A stretch of DNA of 64,000 bases from NCBI RefSeq assembly GCF_003086295.3, contig NC_092044.1:76346024-76410023 (forward strand), in the 5' to 3' direction. The notes beneath the pieces were generated by a model, which saw only the letters and a list, made by a program, of their open reading frames with translations, was not told where the DNA came from and did no database searches. Position numbers and translations under genes: made by a program. This document shows, one piece after another, positions 1 to 12,849 of this stretch. Each line of letters begins with the position of its first letter. Position 1 is the stretch's first letter. The stretch comes from Arachis hypogaea (lineage: Eukaryota > Streptophyta > Magnoliopsida > Fabales > Fabaceae).

Positions 1-1629
1 TCCCTGTTGGAACCTCAACTTGCCCATTTGTCTGCAGATGGTAGGGAGTTGCTACTCTATGGCGAACACCATAACAGTGCAGAATTAAGTCAAGTTGCCT
101 GTTACAGAAGTGAATGCCTACATCACTAATCAGTGACCTTGGGACACCGAATCTGCTAAAAATGTATTTCTAGAGGAATTTCATCACCACTCTTATGTCA
201 TTAGTAGGTGATGCGATTGCTTCAATCCATTCAGATACATAATCTACTGCCATAAGGATGTATGTGTTCGAATATAAGGAAGGGAAAGGGCCCATAAAAT
301 CTATCTCCCATACATCAAACAGCTCAATTTCCAAAATTCCTTGTTGAGGCATTTTGTGATTATGAGGGAGATTGCCAGCTCGTTGACAACTGTCACAGTT
401 GCAGACAAATTCCTAGGAGTCCTTGAAGAACGTTGGCCAGTAGATTCCACTCTGAAGGACTTTGGTGGCTATGCGCTCACCTCTAAAATGGCCTCCATAA
501 TCTGAGTCATGGCAATCCAATAGGATTTGCTATGTTTTTTCCTCAGATACACAACGACGGATTATACCGTTCGAACACCTTTTGAAAAGGTATGGTCATC
601 TCATAAGTAGTATTTAGTTTCATGAATAAGTTTTCGAACTTGTTGTCTATTATATTCCTCGGGGATGAACCTTATCACCTTGTAATTTGCAATGTCTACA
701 AACCAAGGTGCCTTGCATATTGCAAAGAGGTGTTCGTCAAAGAATGTCTCAAATATCTCAGTAGTGAGAGCGGACGTCCCTGCTATAGGTTTGATCCGAG
801 ACAAGTGGTCCACCACCTGGTTTTCTAACCCCTTCTTGTCCCTGATTTCTATGTCAAATTCTTGCATGAGCAATACCTGTCTTATCAATCCGGGTTTAGA
901 GTCCTGCTTGGACAGTAGGTACTTGAGAGCAACATGGTCAGTACAGATATGACCTTAGATCCTATTAAATAGGATCTGAACTTGTCAATGGCATAAAGTA
1001 CTGCAAGTAACTCCATCTAAGTGGTGGTGTAGTTTCTTTGTGCGTCATTTGAAACACGACTGGCATAGTAAATAATGAGTAATAGCTTATCATGTCTCTG
1101 TCCTAGGATGACACCAATTGTATGATCACTAGCATCACACATTAGTTCAAACGGGAGGTCCTAATTAGGTGCAGAACTGACAGGTGCAGAGATAAGCTTT
1201 GCTTTCAGAAGTACGAAGGCATGTCTGCACTCTTTGTTAAAGATAAAAGGAGTGTCAGTGGTTAAGAGATTGCATAGGGGTATTACAATTTTGGAGAAAT
1301 CTTTTATAAACCTCCTGTAGAACTCAGCATGTCCTAAGAAGCTTTTGATTGCTTTGACATTAGTAGGTGGTGGTAATCATTCAATTACCTCCACCTTGGC
1401 TTGATCGACCTCTATCCCTTTGTTGAAAATTCAGTGTCCAAGAACAATACCTTCAGTCACCATGGAATGACATTTTTCCCAGTTTAAAACTAAATTAGTT
1501 TATTGACATTGTTTCAAAACTAGGGCCAGGTGGTTAAGGTAGGAATCAAAGGAATCCTCTAAGATAGAGAAATCATCCATGAATACTTCAATAAATTTCT
1601 CAACCATGTTTGAGAAAATGGAGAGCATA
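1..1629 (-). pseudogene. Element H: degenerate Ty3/gypsy pol (RT, RNase H, integrase fragments)
   Basis: Reading leftwards on the minus strand, conceptual translation gives the FMDD part of reverse transcriptase (about 1500-1629), the RNase H and connection region (about 600-1400), the integrase zinc-binding region (about 360-560) and the integrase core start with the DFMGPF motif (170-352). The HLQTNGQ-type catalytic Glu region lies at the very left edge, so the element continues outside the window. The frame is broken many times by stops and indels, so no functional product is expected. It resembles the pol of elements A and D but is clearly more decayed. Element A is inserted exactly between residues of its RT, and the rest of that RT resumes at 12850. 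Confidence 0.9.
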
Positions 1630-3590
1630 TGATGTGTGGAAAACGATCCAACACAAAACTCACCGGCAAGTGTACCGGGTCGCATCAAGTAATAATAACT
1701 CACATGAGTGAGGTCGATCCCACAGGGATTGAAGGATTGAGCAATTTTAGTTTAGTGGTTGATTTAGTCAAACGAATCAAGTTTTGGTTGAGTGGGTTGT
1801 ATTTAACAGAAGCTAAATTGCTTGGAATGTAAAGGGAGAAGGGGAAATTGCAGTAAATTAAAGAGCAGGAAAGCAAACTTGCTGAATTGTAAAGAACAAG
1901 AATGTAAATGACTGAAACTTAAAGTGCAAGAAATGTAAATTGTAGTAACTTAAAGTGCAAGAAATGTAAATTGCTTGAATATAAAAGGGGAATTAAGGAT
2001 TGGGAATTCAGAATTCCAGCAAGAGAAAGTAGATTGCAACAATTAATAAAGTAGAAGATGAATTAGAAGCAATTAGAACTCAAACAGTAAAGAAATTAAA
2101 TGCAGCAGAGGTTCACAGAAGAACCAAGAGTAAATTGGGATCTCAGGACTTCAGAGACTAGGTAGCAAAGCCTAGATCTCAATTGCCCTCCCAGATCCAA
2201 GTTCTCAAAGCAATTGACAAGAATTTGAAGAAGAAGCAGTAAAGGGAATGTAAATTGAACTCAATTATGCAGAAAAATGTTTAAAGAGATTTTGAATGGA
2301 GATTGAGACAGAATTTCCTCAATTCTTCACACCCAAAACTCAAAACAAGGAAATGAAAAATGCCCAAGCAAGAACAAGGAAGAAGAGAGATCAATTCTCC
2401 TCCCCAATTCTCTGAAATCTCGGTTCAGTCTCTCAAAGAAAGGTTGCAAAAATTCAAAGCTCAAAGAAAGTGCAAAATTCAAAAGTCAAGTAAAAAGTCC
2501 TAATTACATCAAACTAGCTCCTATTTATACACTTTCTATTCTTGGATTTTGGGATTTGGATGGGCTTTTGATTTGGTGAAGAAATGAATTAAATTGGATT
2601 TTTAATTCAATTTTTGGCCCAAAAACAATAGCTTCCAGGAGGCTGCCCTGCCCTTGTGGAGGGCAGGGCAGGATTTGGTGCTTGGTGCATGCGTGGTGCG
2701 GCGTGGTGCAGGCTTGGTGTGCAGGATGCTGCCCTGCCCTCCGCGAGGGCAGGGCAGAGAAAGTTGGTGCGCCAGAATTGTGCTGTGGTGCGCTGCTGGT
2801 GCTGCCAGATGATGCTGTGGTGCGCCAGAATGGTGCCTTGGTGCGCCAGAATTGTGCCACAACAAAATGCTGCCCTGCCCCGGGCAGGGCAGGGCAGTGT
2901 TTCCACTTTGACGTCTCGAGTTCGAAACTTGGATGCTACAAACGCTACCCTTTTTCCTTGGCTTTCTTGGTACCAAAGTGAAGCTTAATTCCTTGCTTCC
3001 TCATGGTCCCGTGTTCAACTCTTGTGGCAAGCATTGTAGACATTTTCCTTTGATTTTCTTCCCTTGGTGAGCCCGATACTGCCCTTGTGGAGGGCAGGGC
3101 AAAGTTTTGTTCTTCTTGATTCCAAGGCACAAATTTGTGCTCTGCCCTTGTAGTGGGCAGGGCAGAGTTGCCTTTCATGCTTTGTTCCCTTATGTTGCCC
3201 TCCTAGAGGGCAGTGTGCCCTTGTGGAGGGCAATGCTTGCCTCCCCTCTTTACATGCGGCACACTTCTCCTTCCTTTGACCACGTTTTCTTCTCCTTTGG
3301 TCATGCTTTCTTAGGCCACGCTTTTCTCTTTTATTCTTTTCTTCACCTACATTAAACCAAAACAACCACTCCAAGTATCACTAAATTCACAAGGCTTATA
3401 AATCAATTAAAATTCAATTAAAATTAGCTTAAACCTCATGAGTTAACATCAATTTCATGGTGGTTGTTTGATTTAAAGAAGTTATGCATTTTCACTCCAA
3501 ATCACTTACTTAGGATGCAAGAAAGTGCATAAAGACTAATAAAACAAGTGAAATTAGCTTGAAAAATGGGTATATGATGACTTGTCATCA
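1630..3590 (-). repeat. Element A 3' LTR
   Basis: This 1961-bp LTR matches 10910-12849 almost base for base. It carries a 21-bp tandem unit near 2822-2842 that the other LTR lacks. In minus-strand sense it holds a TATA box (2522-2529), a set of GGGCAGGGC palindromes (2640-3240) and a three-hairpin module near its 3' end (1663-1729). Open frames across the palindromes on both strands are by-products of the repeat and not genes. Confidence 0.96.
2522..2529 (-). promoter_or_regulatory. Probable LTR TATA box of element A (3' LTR)
   Basis: The minus strand reads GTATAAATAG. The same box is at the equivalent place in the other LTR and in both LTRs of B, which fits the U3 promoter of the family. 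Confidence 0.6.
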
Positions 3591-5185
3591 CAACACCAAA
3601 CTTAAATCTTGCTTGTCCCCAAGCAAGCATCAAAATTAAGAGCAATTGAAATGAATTAAGAAAAGAACACATATCCTTATTAGGCATATAGCAGAACTTG
3701 ATTTATGGGATCTTTATGCAGACAATGATAACTCAATTATTGTTGCTGTTACATAATATACATCTTTCTTCAAAGGCTTGCTAAACTTGCTGTTATAAGA
3801 CTCACTTTTTAATTATTCCCTTGCTAACTTTTCTTGGCTTATAATGCTTAACAAGCTTATTATTCTTTTAGAGGTTTGGTGTCTAATGTTGCAGTAATAG
3901 CCTTTGGCTTTATTTTTTTCTTTTACTCAACATCTTTCCACCACAGACACATGGCTCACTAATTCTTCCTAGGATCATTGATGCCCAGCCTCTCTTTGGA
4001 TAACTAAATGTTCTGTATCTAAGTTGCTCTTTATTGTGGACTTTCAATTGGCCATCCCAAATCAGTTGATCTAAGTGACCGGGTTTTAAAATACCCCTTA
4101 GAATTTACTCATCCAAGCATATCTTAGTACAAGAACACCACAGGCATATGTCCTAGGGTCCAAGCTATTGGTGTCCAACCTTTATTCTTTGTTTTTCTTG
4201 CCACTTTGGCTTTTTCTTCTTCCTTTTCTTTCTGTTTTTGTTCTCAAGGGCTTTTTTCTTTATTGATGAGAGTCTTTATATCAGCAAGCTAACTCACACT
4301 TTAATGAAAATGATGTTATGCAACAATTATTTCATGAGTTATGCATTTAATCAAACACATATACCACCATTAACTTTCATTCTTACTTATGCAACATTGG
4401 ATATTTCACTTTTCAATTCAAACAATTCTCTTTTATTTAAGCATGTGGGAAACAAAACAAAATTTCAAGCTAAGTGATGGATAACAAGCATTATGCAGAT
4501 TTAGCATTTTTAACAAACAATTTCACTTGCAACTAGATAAACACTTTAGCAAGACATACAATGGTTTCCAGATTCAAAACATTTCACAGCAGCAAGGATT
4601 AAGTTTAGATACAACCTTTGAAGTTGCAGCCCTTTGATTCTTCCTTCTGTTGTGTTCTCTTTGAGTTAAGATGCATAATGTCTTCAATTGTTGACTCATG
4701 TCCTGCATAATTCTCAAAGTTGCTTGCTTCTCAAGCCCTTAATTATATGGTTAGTATGCATAAACTGAGTGTGGTTCCTGGATTGATTTTGGTGTGGGAA
4801 CACCAAACTTAATTGTTTGCCACTGCCTCTTATGCAACAATTTTAACCATATGTGAAACCTTGTGTCCTTGCTAAAGTTTAATGAAATTAAAGCTAGAAA
4901 GCAATTAAACAGTCGAATAATGTGTTTGGTTGCTTGGAGCTAGCATCATGCAAGAGGTGAGAATGTGTTTTTAAATGATATTTTTGGTGGAACACCAAAC
5001 TTAGAATCTTTCATTCTCCCTTAAATTGTTTTGGTGTGCAACACCAAACTTAGCTCCTTGCAATGCATACCAATTATTCAATATTTTTATTGAAAAAGCT
5101 ATAAAAAGAAAGCTACCTCAGGTTGGGTTGCCTCCCAACAAGCGCTCTTTTATTGTCACTAGCTTGACATTCCTCCATTTTTACT
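3591..5185 (-). other. Element A 3' untranslated region with hairpins
   Basis: This is non-coding sequence between the integrase stop and the 3' LTR. Just after the stop is a hairpin (5122-5139) shared with B, C, D and F. Further along are three hairpins built from TTTGGTGT and ACACCAAA (about 4784-4810, 4983-5002, 5030-5052). The half-site motif TAAGTTTGGTGTT lies directly beside the LTR (3591-3604), in the place of the polypurine tract. The region aligns by eye with 24930-26501 of element B. Small ORFs here, such as at 4238, show no family resemblance and are ignored. Confidence 0.8.
5122..5139 (-). promoter_or_regulatory. Conserved post-pol hairpin (element A)
   Basis: In sense orientation it reads GTTGGGAGGCAACCCAAC, a 6-bp stem with the 6-nt loop AGGCAA, 46 nt after the pol stop. 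It is preceded by AGCGCTT. The same structure occurs in B, C, D and F. Confidence 0.75.
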
Positions 5186-6107
5186 TCAAGGAGGATTTAG
5201 GTTCTGGACCTCTTTTTCTTTGTTCCATTGTCCCCCTAGGTACAGTTTTGCTCTATGACCATTTGCTGTAAACTGACTCTTTGTTGCTTCATCTAGCAAT
5301 TCAATACTCCCATAAGGAAAGACCTTAGTTACCAAGTATGGACCAGTCCACTTAGACTTAAGCTTGCCAGGGAATATCTTGAGTCGTGAGTTGTACAAGA
5401 GTACTTGTTGTCCAGGTTTGAATTCTTTCTTCAAAATCTTCCTGTCATGCCATCTCTTGGATTTTTCCTTGTATATCTTGGTATTTTCATAGGCTTCTAG
5501 CCTAAACTCATCTAGTTCATTCAGCTGCAACAACCTTTTCTCTCCTGCTGCCTCAGAATCCAGGTTTAGAAGTTTAGTAGCCCAAAAGGCTTTGTGCTCA
5601 AGCTCTACAGGGAGATGACAAGATTTGCCATATAACAGCTGAAATGGGGACTTCCCAATAGGAGTTTTGAAAGCTGTTCTGTACGCCCAAAGTGCATCTT
5701 CCAACTTCCTAGCCCAATCCTTTCTTATGCTACCTACTGTTTTTTCTAGGATTTTCTTCAGTTCCCTGTTTGCTAATTCCGCCTGCCCATTAGTCTGAGG
5801 GTGATATGGTGTGGCTACCTTATGAATAACTCCATATTTGTGGAGAAGTTTCTCCATTTGTTTGTTACAAAAATGACCACCACCATCACTGATGAGACCC
5901 TTGGGTACTCCATATCTAGTAAAGATGTGCTTCTTTAGGAATTGAAGGACAATTTGTGCATCACAGGTAGTTGTGGCTATGGCTTCCACCCATTTTGAAA
6001 CATACTCCACTGCTACCAAAATATATCTGAACGAATAAGAAGGGGGAAAGGGTCCCATGAAATCAATGCCCCATAGATCAAACAATTCTACTCCAAAATG
6101 AAGTTCT
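5186..6107 (-). pseudogene. Element A integrase core and C-terminus (frameshifted from upstream pol)
   Basis: This encodes about 300 residues of integrase: the first catalytic Asp in GIDFMGPF, the second Asp in LISDGGGHF, and the Glu in the HPQTNGQAE segment. A GPY/F-like C-terminal module ends in a basic tail. It acts in insertion of the cDNA into chromosomal DNA. Upstream pol reads in another frame, because a single-base shift between about 6085 and 6108 makes the long upstream frame end at 6088. The shift separates the HHCC zinc-binding region from the core. All three catalytic residues remain. There is no chromodomain, as expected for an Athila-type element. Confidence 0.92.
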
Positions 6108-9100
6108 GTGGCATCTCATTCCTTCTTGTTGATCCTCCTGCTCTCTGGCATTCATTACATTGGTGGACAAACTCCCTGGCATCTTTGAAGATGGTTGGCC
6201 AATAGAAACCACTTTGTAATATTTTTGCTGCTGTTCTTTCTGGACCAAAGTGTCCACCATAAGCTGAGCCATGGCAATGCCATAATATATCTCTTATTTC
6301 ACTCTCTGGAATACATCTCCTGATTATTCCATCAGAGCACCTTTTGAACAGATAGGGTTCATCCCACAAGAACTTCCTTGCTTCATTCATTAGTTTCTTC
6401 ACTTGTTGCTTGGTGAATTCTTGAGGTGTCTTCCTCCCTACTTTGTAGTTTGCTATATCAGCGAACCATGGTGTTTGTTGGATCAGCATAAGATGTTCAT
6501 CTGGGAAGCTTTCATTCACAGGTACTGAGGCCTTTTGAATTGTTTCTTGTGGTAGCCTTGACAAATGATCAGCAACTAGGTTTTCAGTGCCTTTCCTGTC
6601 CCTTACCTCAATGTCAAATTCTTGTAGGAGTAGAATCCACCTGATAAGTCTTGGTTTAGCATCCTGCTTTGACATCAAATACTTGAGAGCGGCATGATCA
6701 GTATAAACCACAATTTTAGATCCTATCAAGTACGATCTAAACTTATCAAATGCATAGACTAGAGCTAACAATTCCTTCTCTGTTGTAGTGTAATTTTTTT
6801 GAGCCTCATTCAATACTTTACTTGCGTAATATATGACATGATGCAAGTTTCCCTTCTTCTGTCCAAGTACACCACCAATTGCAATATCACTTGCATCACA
6901 CATGAGTTCAAACGGTAAGTTCCAATCCGGGGGTGTGATAATTGGTGCTGTTGTGAGTTTATGTTTTAAAGTTTCAAAAGCATGCTGGCAATTTTCATAA
7001 AAAACAAAAGGTTTATCAATCATTAAAAGGTTACTCAAAGGTTTGGCTATTTTAGAAAAATCTTTGATAAACCTTCTATAAAATCCTGCATGCCCCAAGA
7101 AACTTCTAACAGATTTCACATTAGTTGGTGGAGGGAGTTTTTCTATTATTTCCACTTTTGCCTTGTCAACCTCTATCCCTTTTCTTGAAACTTTATGACC
7201 AAGAACAATCCCCTCAGGCACCATGAAATGGCATTTCTCCCAGTTCAAAACCAAATTAGTTTCTTGGCACCGTTTCAAGACAAGAGTTAGATGGTTTAGG
7301 CAAGTATTGAAATTATCACCAAAAACAGAGAAGTCATCCATGAAAACCTCTAAAAATTTTTCAACCATATCTGAGAAAATGGAGAGCATACACCTTTGAA
7401 AAGTGGCTGGGGCATTGCATAATCCGAATGGCATTCTTCTATAGGCAAAAACTCCAACTGGGCATGTGAATGAAGTCTTTTCTTGGTCCTTTGGATCTAC
7501 CACTATCTGATTATACCCAGAATAGCCATCCAAGAAGCAATAATAAGCATGGCCAGTCAACCTTTCAAGCATTTGATCAATGAAAGGAAGTGGGAAGTGA
7601 TCTTTGCGTGTGGCATCATTCAACCTTCTATAGTCAATACACATCCTCCACCCTGTCACAGTTCTGGTGGGAATGAGTTCACTCCTCTCATTGATAATGA
7701 CTATCATCCCACCTTTCTTTGGTACCACTTGGACTGGGCTTATCCATGAGCTATCGGAAATAGGATATATGATTCCTGCATTCCATAATTTCATTACTTC
7801 CTTCTGGACGACTTCCTTCATTGCAGGATTTAGTCTTCTCTGAGGTTGAATTACTGCTTTGGAATTGTCCTCCAAAAGAATCTTATGCATGCATACTGTA
7901 GGGCTGATGCCTTTCAAGTCATCAATGGTCCATCCTAAGGCATCCTTGTGAGCTCTGAGAACATCAAGAAGCTCTCCTTCTTCTTTCTTTGTCAAGGACG
8001 AATTAATGATCACTGGGAAGCTCTCTGAAGTGCCAAGAAATGCATATTTGAGATGAGAAGGTAATGGCTTCAGTTCTTTCTTTTGCACCTCTTCTTTCTT
8101 GCTTGGTTCCACCTCTTTGTCTATGGAAGCCTCAGCTACATGTTCCTCTATTGTTTCTTGATTGTCTTTTTCTTGCTCATGCTGATTTATGTCTAACATT
8201 TCTTCCACCAGGCTCTCTATCATATCCACCCTCAAATGATCTTCCTGCTCAGGAGGGTGTTGCATTGACTTAAAAACATTTATGATCATTTGCTCATTGT
8301 ATACTCTGAAAATCATTTCTCCTTTTTTCACATCTATAATGGCTCTTGCAGTTGCTAGAAATGGTCTGCCCAAGATGATTGAATTGTTGCCTTCCTCGTC
8401 GGTATCTAGGATTACAAAGTCCGCAGGGAAGATAAACTCTCCAACCTTTACTAACAGATTTTCCACAATTCCATTTGGTGTCTTGATTGATCTGTCGGCC
8501 ATGACTAGTGACATCCTGGTGGGTTTGAGTTCTTCTATGGCAAGCTTCTTCATCATGGACAAGGGCATTAAGTTGATACTAGCTCCAAGATCACAGAGAG
8601 CTTTGTCCAAGGATAGTTTGCCTATGGTGCATGACACTACAAAACTTCCTGGATCCTTAAGCTTTGGTGGGATTCCTTTTTGGAGCACGGCGCTACATTC
8701 CTCACTAAGCATCACCGTTTCCTTCTCATTCCAATCTCTTTTCTTATTGATGAGCTCCTTCAAGAACTTGGCATACAGAGGCATTTGCTCCAATGCCTCA
8801 GCTAAAGGTATGTTGATTTCCAGCTTCTTGAAAGTCTCAAGAAATTTGTGGAAATGCTGATCCTTTGTCTCTTTGTGAAATCTCTGTGGATAAGGCAGTG
8901 GTGGTGTTGAGCTCTTCTCCACTTGATGTTGTTTTGGATTTGGTTCTTCCCTGATCTGCTTTCCTTTCTTTAGATTCTGTGGTTCGTTGTTTTCCTCTAT
9001 GAGTTTTTTTGGGACATTCTTGCTTAACATGTCCTTGTTGATGGCTTCATCATTCTTTGTTGGCTCATTGTCATTATTCTTGGTTGCTCCTTGGTTACCA

Positions 9101-9495
9101 TCCACTAACATTTTTCCACTTCGTAGTTGCACGACCTTGCATTCTTCCTTTGGGTTGGGAATGGTGTCACTTGGTAGTGAGCTTGATGGTTTTTCAACAG
9201 AAATCTGTTTGGAGATTTGCCCAATTTGACTTTCTAAGTTCTTCATGGAAGCTTCTTGGTTCTTTGTTGTCAATTCTTGGTTCTTCATCATTTTCTCCAT
9301 GAGCAGCTCTAGATTAGTGATCCTCTGGAATTCTTGTGAAATTGGTTGGTTTTGGGTTGTTGATGGATGATGATAGGTGTTTTGATTTGTTGGGTGGTTA
9401 TTAGGTGGATAATGATTAGAGTTGGAGTAATTATTTTGTGGTTTTCTGTATGTATTTTGGTTAGTGTTTGGCTGGGGGTTGTGGTTTGTGCTTTT
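6088..9495 (-). pseudogene. Element A protease, reverse transcriptase, RNase H and integrase N-terminus
   Basis: The long frame starts with a gag tail, and counting from the Met at 9300 it has 1070 residues. A VQLRSGK motif lies near residue 57 and the retropepsin CDLGAS near 236-241. GRPFLATARA lies near 311. RT has its FMDD catalytic box at 653-656. RNase H has acidic residues in CDAS (802), TEKE, YTDH (868) and VADH (911). The integrase zinc-binding His/Cys region is at about 1008-1051. It is in the same frame as gag (9496-10695), so gag-pol was one polyprotein broken by a TAG at 9496-9498. The 3' end runs into the frameshift before the integrase core. Confidence 0.95.
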
Positions 9496-10695
9496 CTAAT
9501 TGTTCTGACTTGAGTTTCTTTGCCATGGTTGTTGGTTTTGATTATGGTTGTCTCCCCATCTGAGGTTGGGATGGTTCTTCCAAGATGGATTGTAAGTATC
9601 ACCATAGACTTCATTTGTTCCAGAATTTTGGTTGTGCATGTACTGGACTTGCTCTTGCTGTTGCTCCTCTTGAGTTTCTTCACTTTGCACCCAAGTAGTT
9701 GGTGGTTGGCTTGTGGCACTCACTGATGCAACTTGCAAGCCATCAATCTTTTTGGCCATTTGGTCAAACTGTTGTTGAATCTGCTGCTGCATTATCTTGT
9801 TCTGAGCTAGAATTGAATCCACTCCTTCCAACTCCATTACTCCTCTTCTTTGTGATGGTTGGCGTTGTCTTTGATGAGCAAAGAAATATTGGTTATTGGC
9901 CACCATATCAATGAGGTTTTGAGCTTCCTCTGTAGTTTTCATGAGTTGCAAAGACCCTCCAGCTGAATGATCAAGTGCTTCTTGAGCCTTAAGAGTGAGT
10001 CCCTCATAGAAGTTCTGCAACTTGTCCCACTCAGTGAACATCTCTGGTGGACATTTCCTCAATAGAGCCTTATATCTTTCCCATGCTTCATATAAGTTTT
10101 CAGCCTCCATTTGAGTGAATGTCTGCACCTCAGTCTTCAATCTTAGGATTCTTTGAGGGGGATAAAATTTGGCAAGAAACTTGCTTACCAAGTCATCCCA
10201 AGTGTTGATGCTTTCTTTTGGAAAGGTCTCTAGCCATTGAGTGGCTTTATCTCTGAGAGAAAATGGAAAGAGCAACAACTTGTAGCTATCAGGAGGCACA
10301 CCATTGGTTTTCACAGTATCACAGATTCTCAAGAAGGTGGATAAATGTTGATTTGGGTCCTCCAAAGGTCCTCCTCCAAAAGAACAGTTGTTTTGAACCA
10401 AAGTGATGAGTTGTGGCTTTAATTCAAAATTGTTTGCATTGACATTAGGCGTGAGAATGCTCCTTCCACAGTGTCTAGCATTTGCAAATGTATATGAAGC
10501 CAGGACTCTTCGTTGTTGTTGGTTATTGTTGGCCCCTTCTCCTGGTTGATTTAGATCTCCTTCCATTTCTTGGAATTCCTCCTCAGATTCTTCCTCTCCA
10601 ATAACATTCTTCCCTCTTTCGGCTCTTCTTATTCTCCGAAGAGTTCTTTGGTCAATTTCAGAGAGGACTGGGGAAGATCTTCCTATACCTGACAT
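9496..10695 (-). pseudogene. Element A gag (capsid polyprotein, premature TAG)
   Basis: This is gag of the gypsy element, which forms the particle that packages element RNA. I take the Met at 10695 (MSGIGRSSP) as the start. An upstream in-frame Met at 10746 would add a hydrophobic stretch that looks like leader. The retrotransposon gag domain covers LLLFPFSLRDKATQW through AWERYKALLRKCP, followed by the conserved LDHSAGGS segment and a Gln-rich tail. I see no CCHC zinc knuckle. The TAG at 9496-9498 replaces a TGG that is still present in B. The open frame continues beyond it into pol. Confidence 0.93.
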
Positions 10696-10885
10696 ACAAA
10701 CACACAACAATAAACACACAGATCCAGAAAACCAATGAAACTTCAATCTATAGCTAGAATGAAGTTTTAGTTAGTTTAAGCAAAAATTCAAACATTTAGT
10801 GTGTTAGTCAAAATTAAAATAACAGAAAAGAAAAATTGCTTGATCTAGATCTCCACTTCACTTAATCATTGTCAATCTATTGTAA

Positions 10886-10903
10886 TCCCCGGCAACGGCG
10901 CCA
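10886..10903 (-). promoter_or_regulatory. Primer binding site, tRNA-Asp (element A)
   Basis: The minus strand reads TGGCGCCGTTGCCGGGGA, complementary to the 3' end of plant tRNA-Asp including CCA. It starts 6 nt inside the 5' LTR. This is where minus-strand DNA synthesis begins. Confidence 0.92.
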
Positions 10904-10909
10904 AAAACT

Positions 10910-12849
10910 TGATGTGTGGAAAACGATCCAACACAAAACTCACCGGCAAGTGTACCGGGTCGCATCAAGTAATAATAACTCACATGAGTGAGGTCGATCC
11001 CACAGGAATTGAAGGATTGAGCAATTTTAGTTTAGTGGTTGATTTAGTCAAACGAATCAAGTTTTGGTTGAGTGGGTTGTATTTAACAGAAGCTAAATTG
11101 CTTGGAATGTAAAGGGAGAAGGGGAAATTGCAGTAAATTAAAGAGCAGGAAAGCAAACTTGCTGAATTGTAAAGAACAAGAATGTAAATGACTGAAACTT
11201 AAAGTGCAAGAAATGTAAATTGTAGTAACTTAAAGTGCAAGAAATGTAAATTGCTTGAATATAAAAGGGGAATTAAGGATTGGGAATTCAGAATTCCAGC
11301 AAGAGAAAGTAGATTGCAACAATTAATAAAGTAGAAGATGAATTAGAAGCAATTAGAACTCAAACAGTAAAGAAATTAAATGCAGCAGAGGTTCACAGAA
11401 GAACCAAGAGTAAATTGGGATCTCAGGACTTCAGAGACTAGGTAGCAAAGCCTAGATCTCAATTGCCCTCCCAGATCCAAGTTCTCAAAGCAATTGACAA
11501 GAATTTGAAGAAGAAGCAGTAAAGGGAATGTAAATTGAACTCAATTATGCAGAAAAATGTTTAAAGAGATTTTGAATAGAGATTGAGACAGAATTTCCTC
11601 AATTCTTCACACCCAAAACTCAAAACAAGGAAATGAAAAATGCCCAAGCAAGAACGAGGAAGAAGAGAGATCAATTCTCCTCCCCAATTCTCTGAAATCT
11701 CGGTTCAGTCTCTCAAAGAAAGGTTGCAAAAATTCAAAGCTCAAAGAAAGTGCAAAATTCAAAAGTCAAGTAAAAATTCCTAATTACATCAAACTAGCTC
11801 CTATTTATACACTTTCTATTCTTGGATTTTGGGATTTGGATGGGCTTTTGATTTGGTGAAGAAATGAATTAAATTGGATTTTTAATTCAATTTTTGGCCC
11901 AAAAACAATAGCTTCCAGGAGGCTGCCCTGCCCTTGTGGAGGGCAGGGCAGGATTTGGTGCTTGGTGCATGCGTGGTGCGGCGTGGTGCAGGCTTGGTGC
12001 GCAGGATGCTGCCCTGCCCTCCGCGAGGGCAGGGCAGAGAAAGTTGGTGCGCCAGATTTGTGCTGTGGTGCGCTGCTGGTGCTGCCAGATGATGCTGTGG
12101 TGCGCCAGAATTGTGCCACAACAAAATGCTGCCCTGCCCTCGCGGAGGGCAGGCAGTGTTTCCACTTTGACGTCCCGAGTTCGAAACTTGGATGCTACAC
12201 ACGCTACCCTTTTTCCTTGGCTTTCTTGGTACCAAAGTGAAGCTTAATTCCTTGCTTCCTCATGGTCCCGTGTTCAACTCTTGTGGCAAGCATTGTAGAC
12301 ATTTTCCTTTGATTTTCTTCCCTTGGTGAGCCCGATACTGCCCTTGTGGAGGGCAGGGCAAGGTTTTGTTCTTCTTGATTCCAAGGCACAAATTTGTGCT
12401 CTGCCCTTGTAGTGGGCAGGGCAGAGTTGCCTTTCATGCTTTGTTCCCTTATGTTGCCCTCCTAGAGGGCAGTGTGCCCTTGTGGAGGGCAATGCTTGCC
12501 TCCCCTCTTTACATGCGGCACACTTCTCCTTCCTTTGACCACGTTTTCTTCTCCTTTGGTCACGCTTTCTTAGGCCACGCTTTTCTCTTTTATTCTTTTC
12601 TTCACCTACATTAAACCAAAACAACCACTCCAAGTATCACTAAATTTACAAGGCTTATAAATCAATTAAAATTCAATTAAAATTAGCTTAAACCTCATGA
12701 GTTAACATCAATTTCATGGTGGTTGTTTGATTTAAAGAAGTTATGCATTTTCACTCCAAATCACTTACTTAGGATGCAAGAAAGTGCATAAAGACTAATA
12801 AAACAAGTGAAATTAGCTTGAAAAATGGGTATATGATGACTTGTCATCA
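10910..12849 (-). repeat. Element A 5' LTR
   Basis: This 1940-bp LTR starts TGATGTGTGG and ends CTTGTCATCA on the plus strand. It is the pair of 1630-3590 and drives the element in minus-strand sense. Its TATA box is at 11802-11809. One hairpin of the LTR-end module has a mismatch that the other copy lacks. Confidence 0.96.
11802..11809 (-). promoter_or_regulatory. Probable LTR TATA box of element A (5' LTR)
   Basis: GTATAAATAG on the minus strand at the same place as in the other A LTR and in both B LTRs. This copy would start the genomic transcript. Confidence 0.6.

Larger units (their letters stand above)
1630..12849 (-). mobile_element. Element A: nearly complete Ty3/gypsy (Athila-type) LTR retrotransposon
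   Basis: The element has two long LTRs, both starting TGATG and ending CATCA, and a perfect 5-bp target duplication GCATA at 1625-1629 and 12850-12854. The internal part reads, in minus-strand order, PBS for tRNA-Asp, gag, protease, RT, RNase H, integrase and a 1.6-kb 3' untranslated region. By eye the LTRs differ at roughly a dozen sites plus one 21-bp tandem unit, which suggests a recent insertion. The coding frame has one nonsense codon in gag and one frameshift in integrase, so this copy is not itself autonomous, though it was until recently. It sits inside element H. Confidence 0.96.

Noticed and set aside
2525..3374. Overlapping ORFs of 77-124 codons on both strands in the LTRs of A (also 11805-12633)
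   Set aside because: They exist in all frames because GC-rich palindromes lack stops; the translations are repeats such as ALPSTRAGQ. LTR position and lack of any family argue against genes.
7483..8860. Plus-strand ORFs of 69-192 codons opposite A pol (also 23429-24565 opposite B, and 62068-62577 opposite D)
   Set aside because: Antisense shadows of strongly conserved polyprotein frames.
9496..9498. Programmed readthrough of the gag TAG in A
   Set aside because: B has a stop near but not at the same codon and keeps the Trp codon here; the related D frame has no stop at this place. A simple nonsense mutation is more likely.
10886..10903. tRNA-Asp-like sequence as a tRNA gene
   Set aside because: Only the 18-nt acceptor/T-arm end is present, right beside an LTR: a primer binding site.
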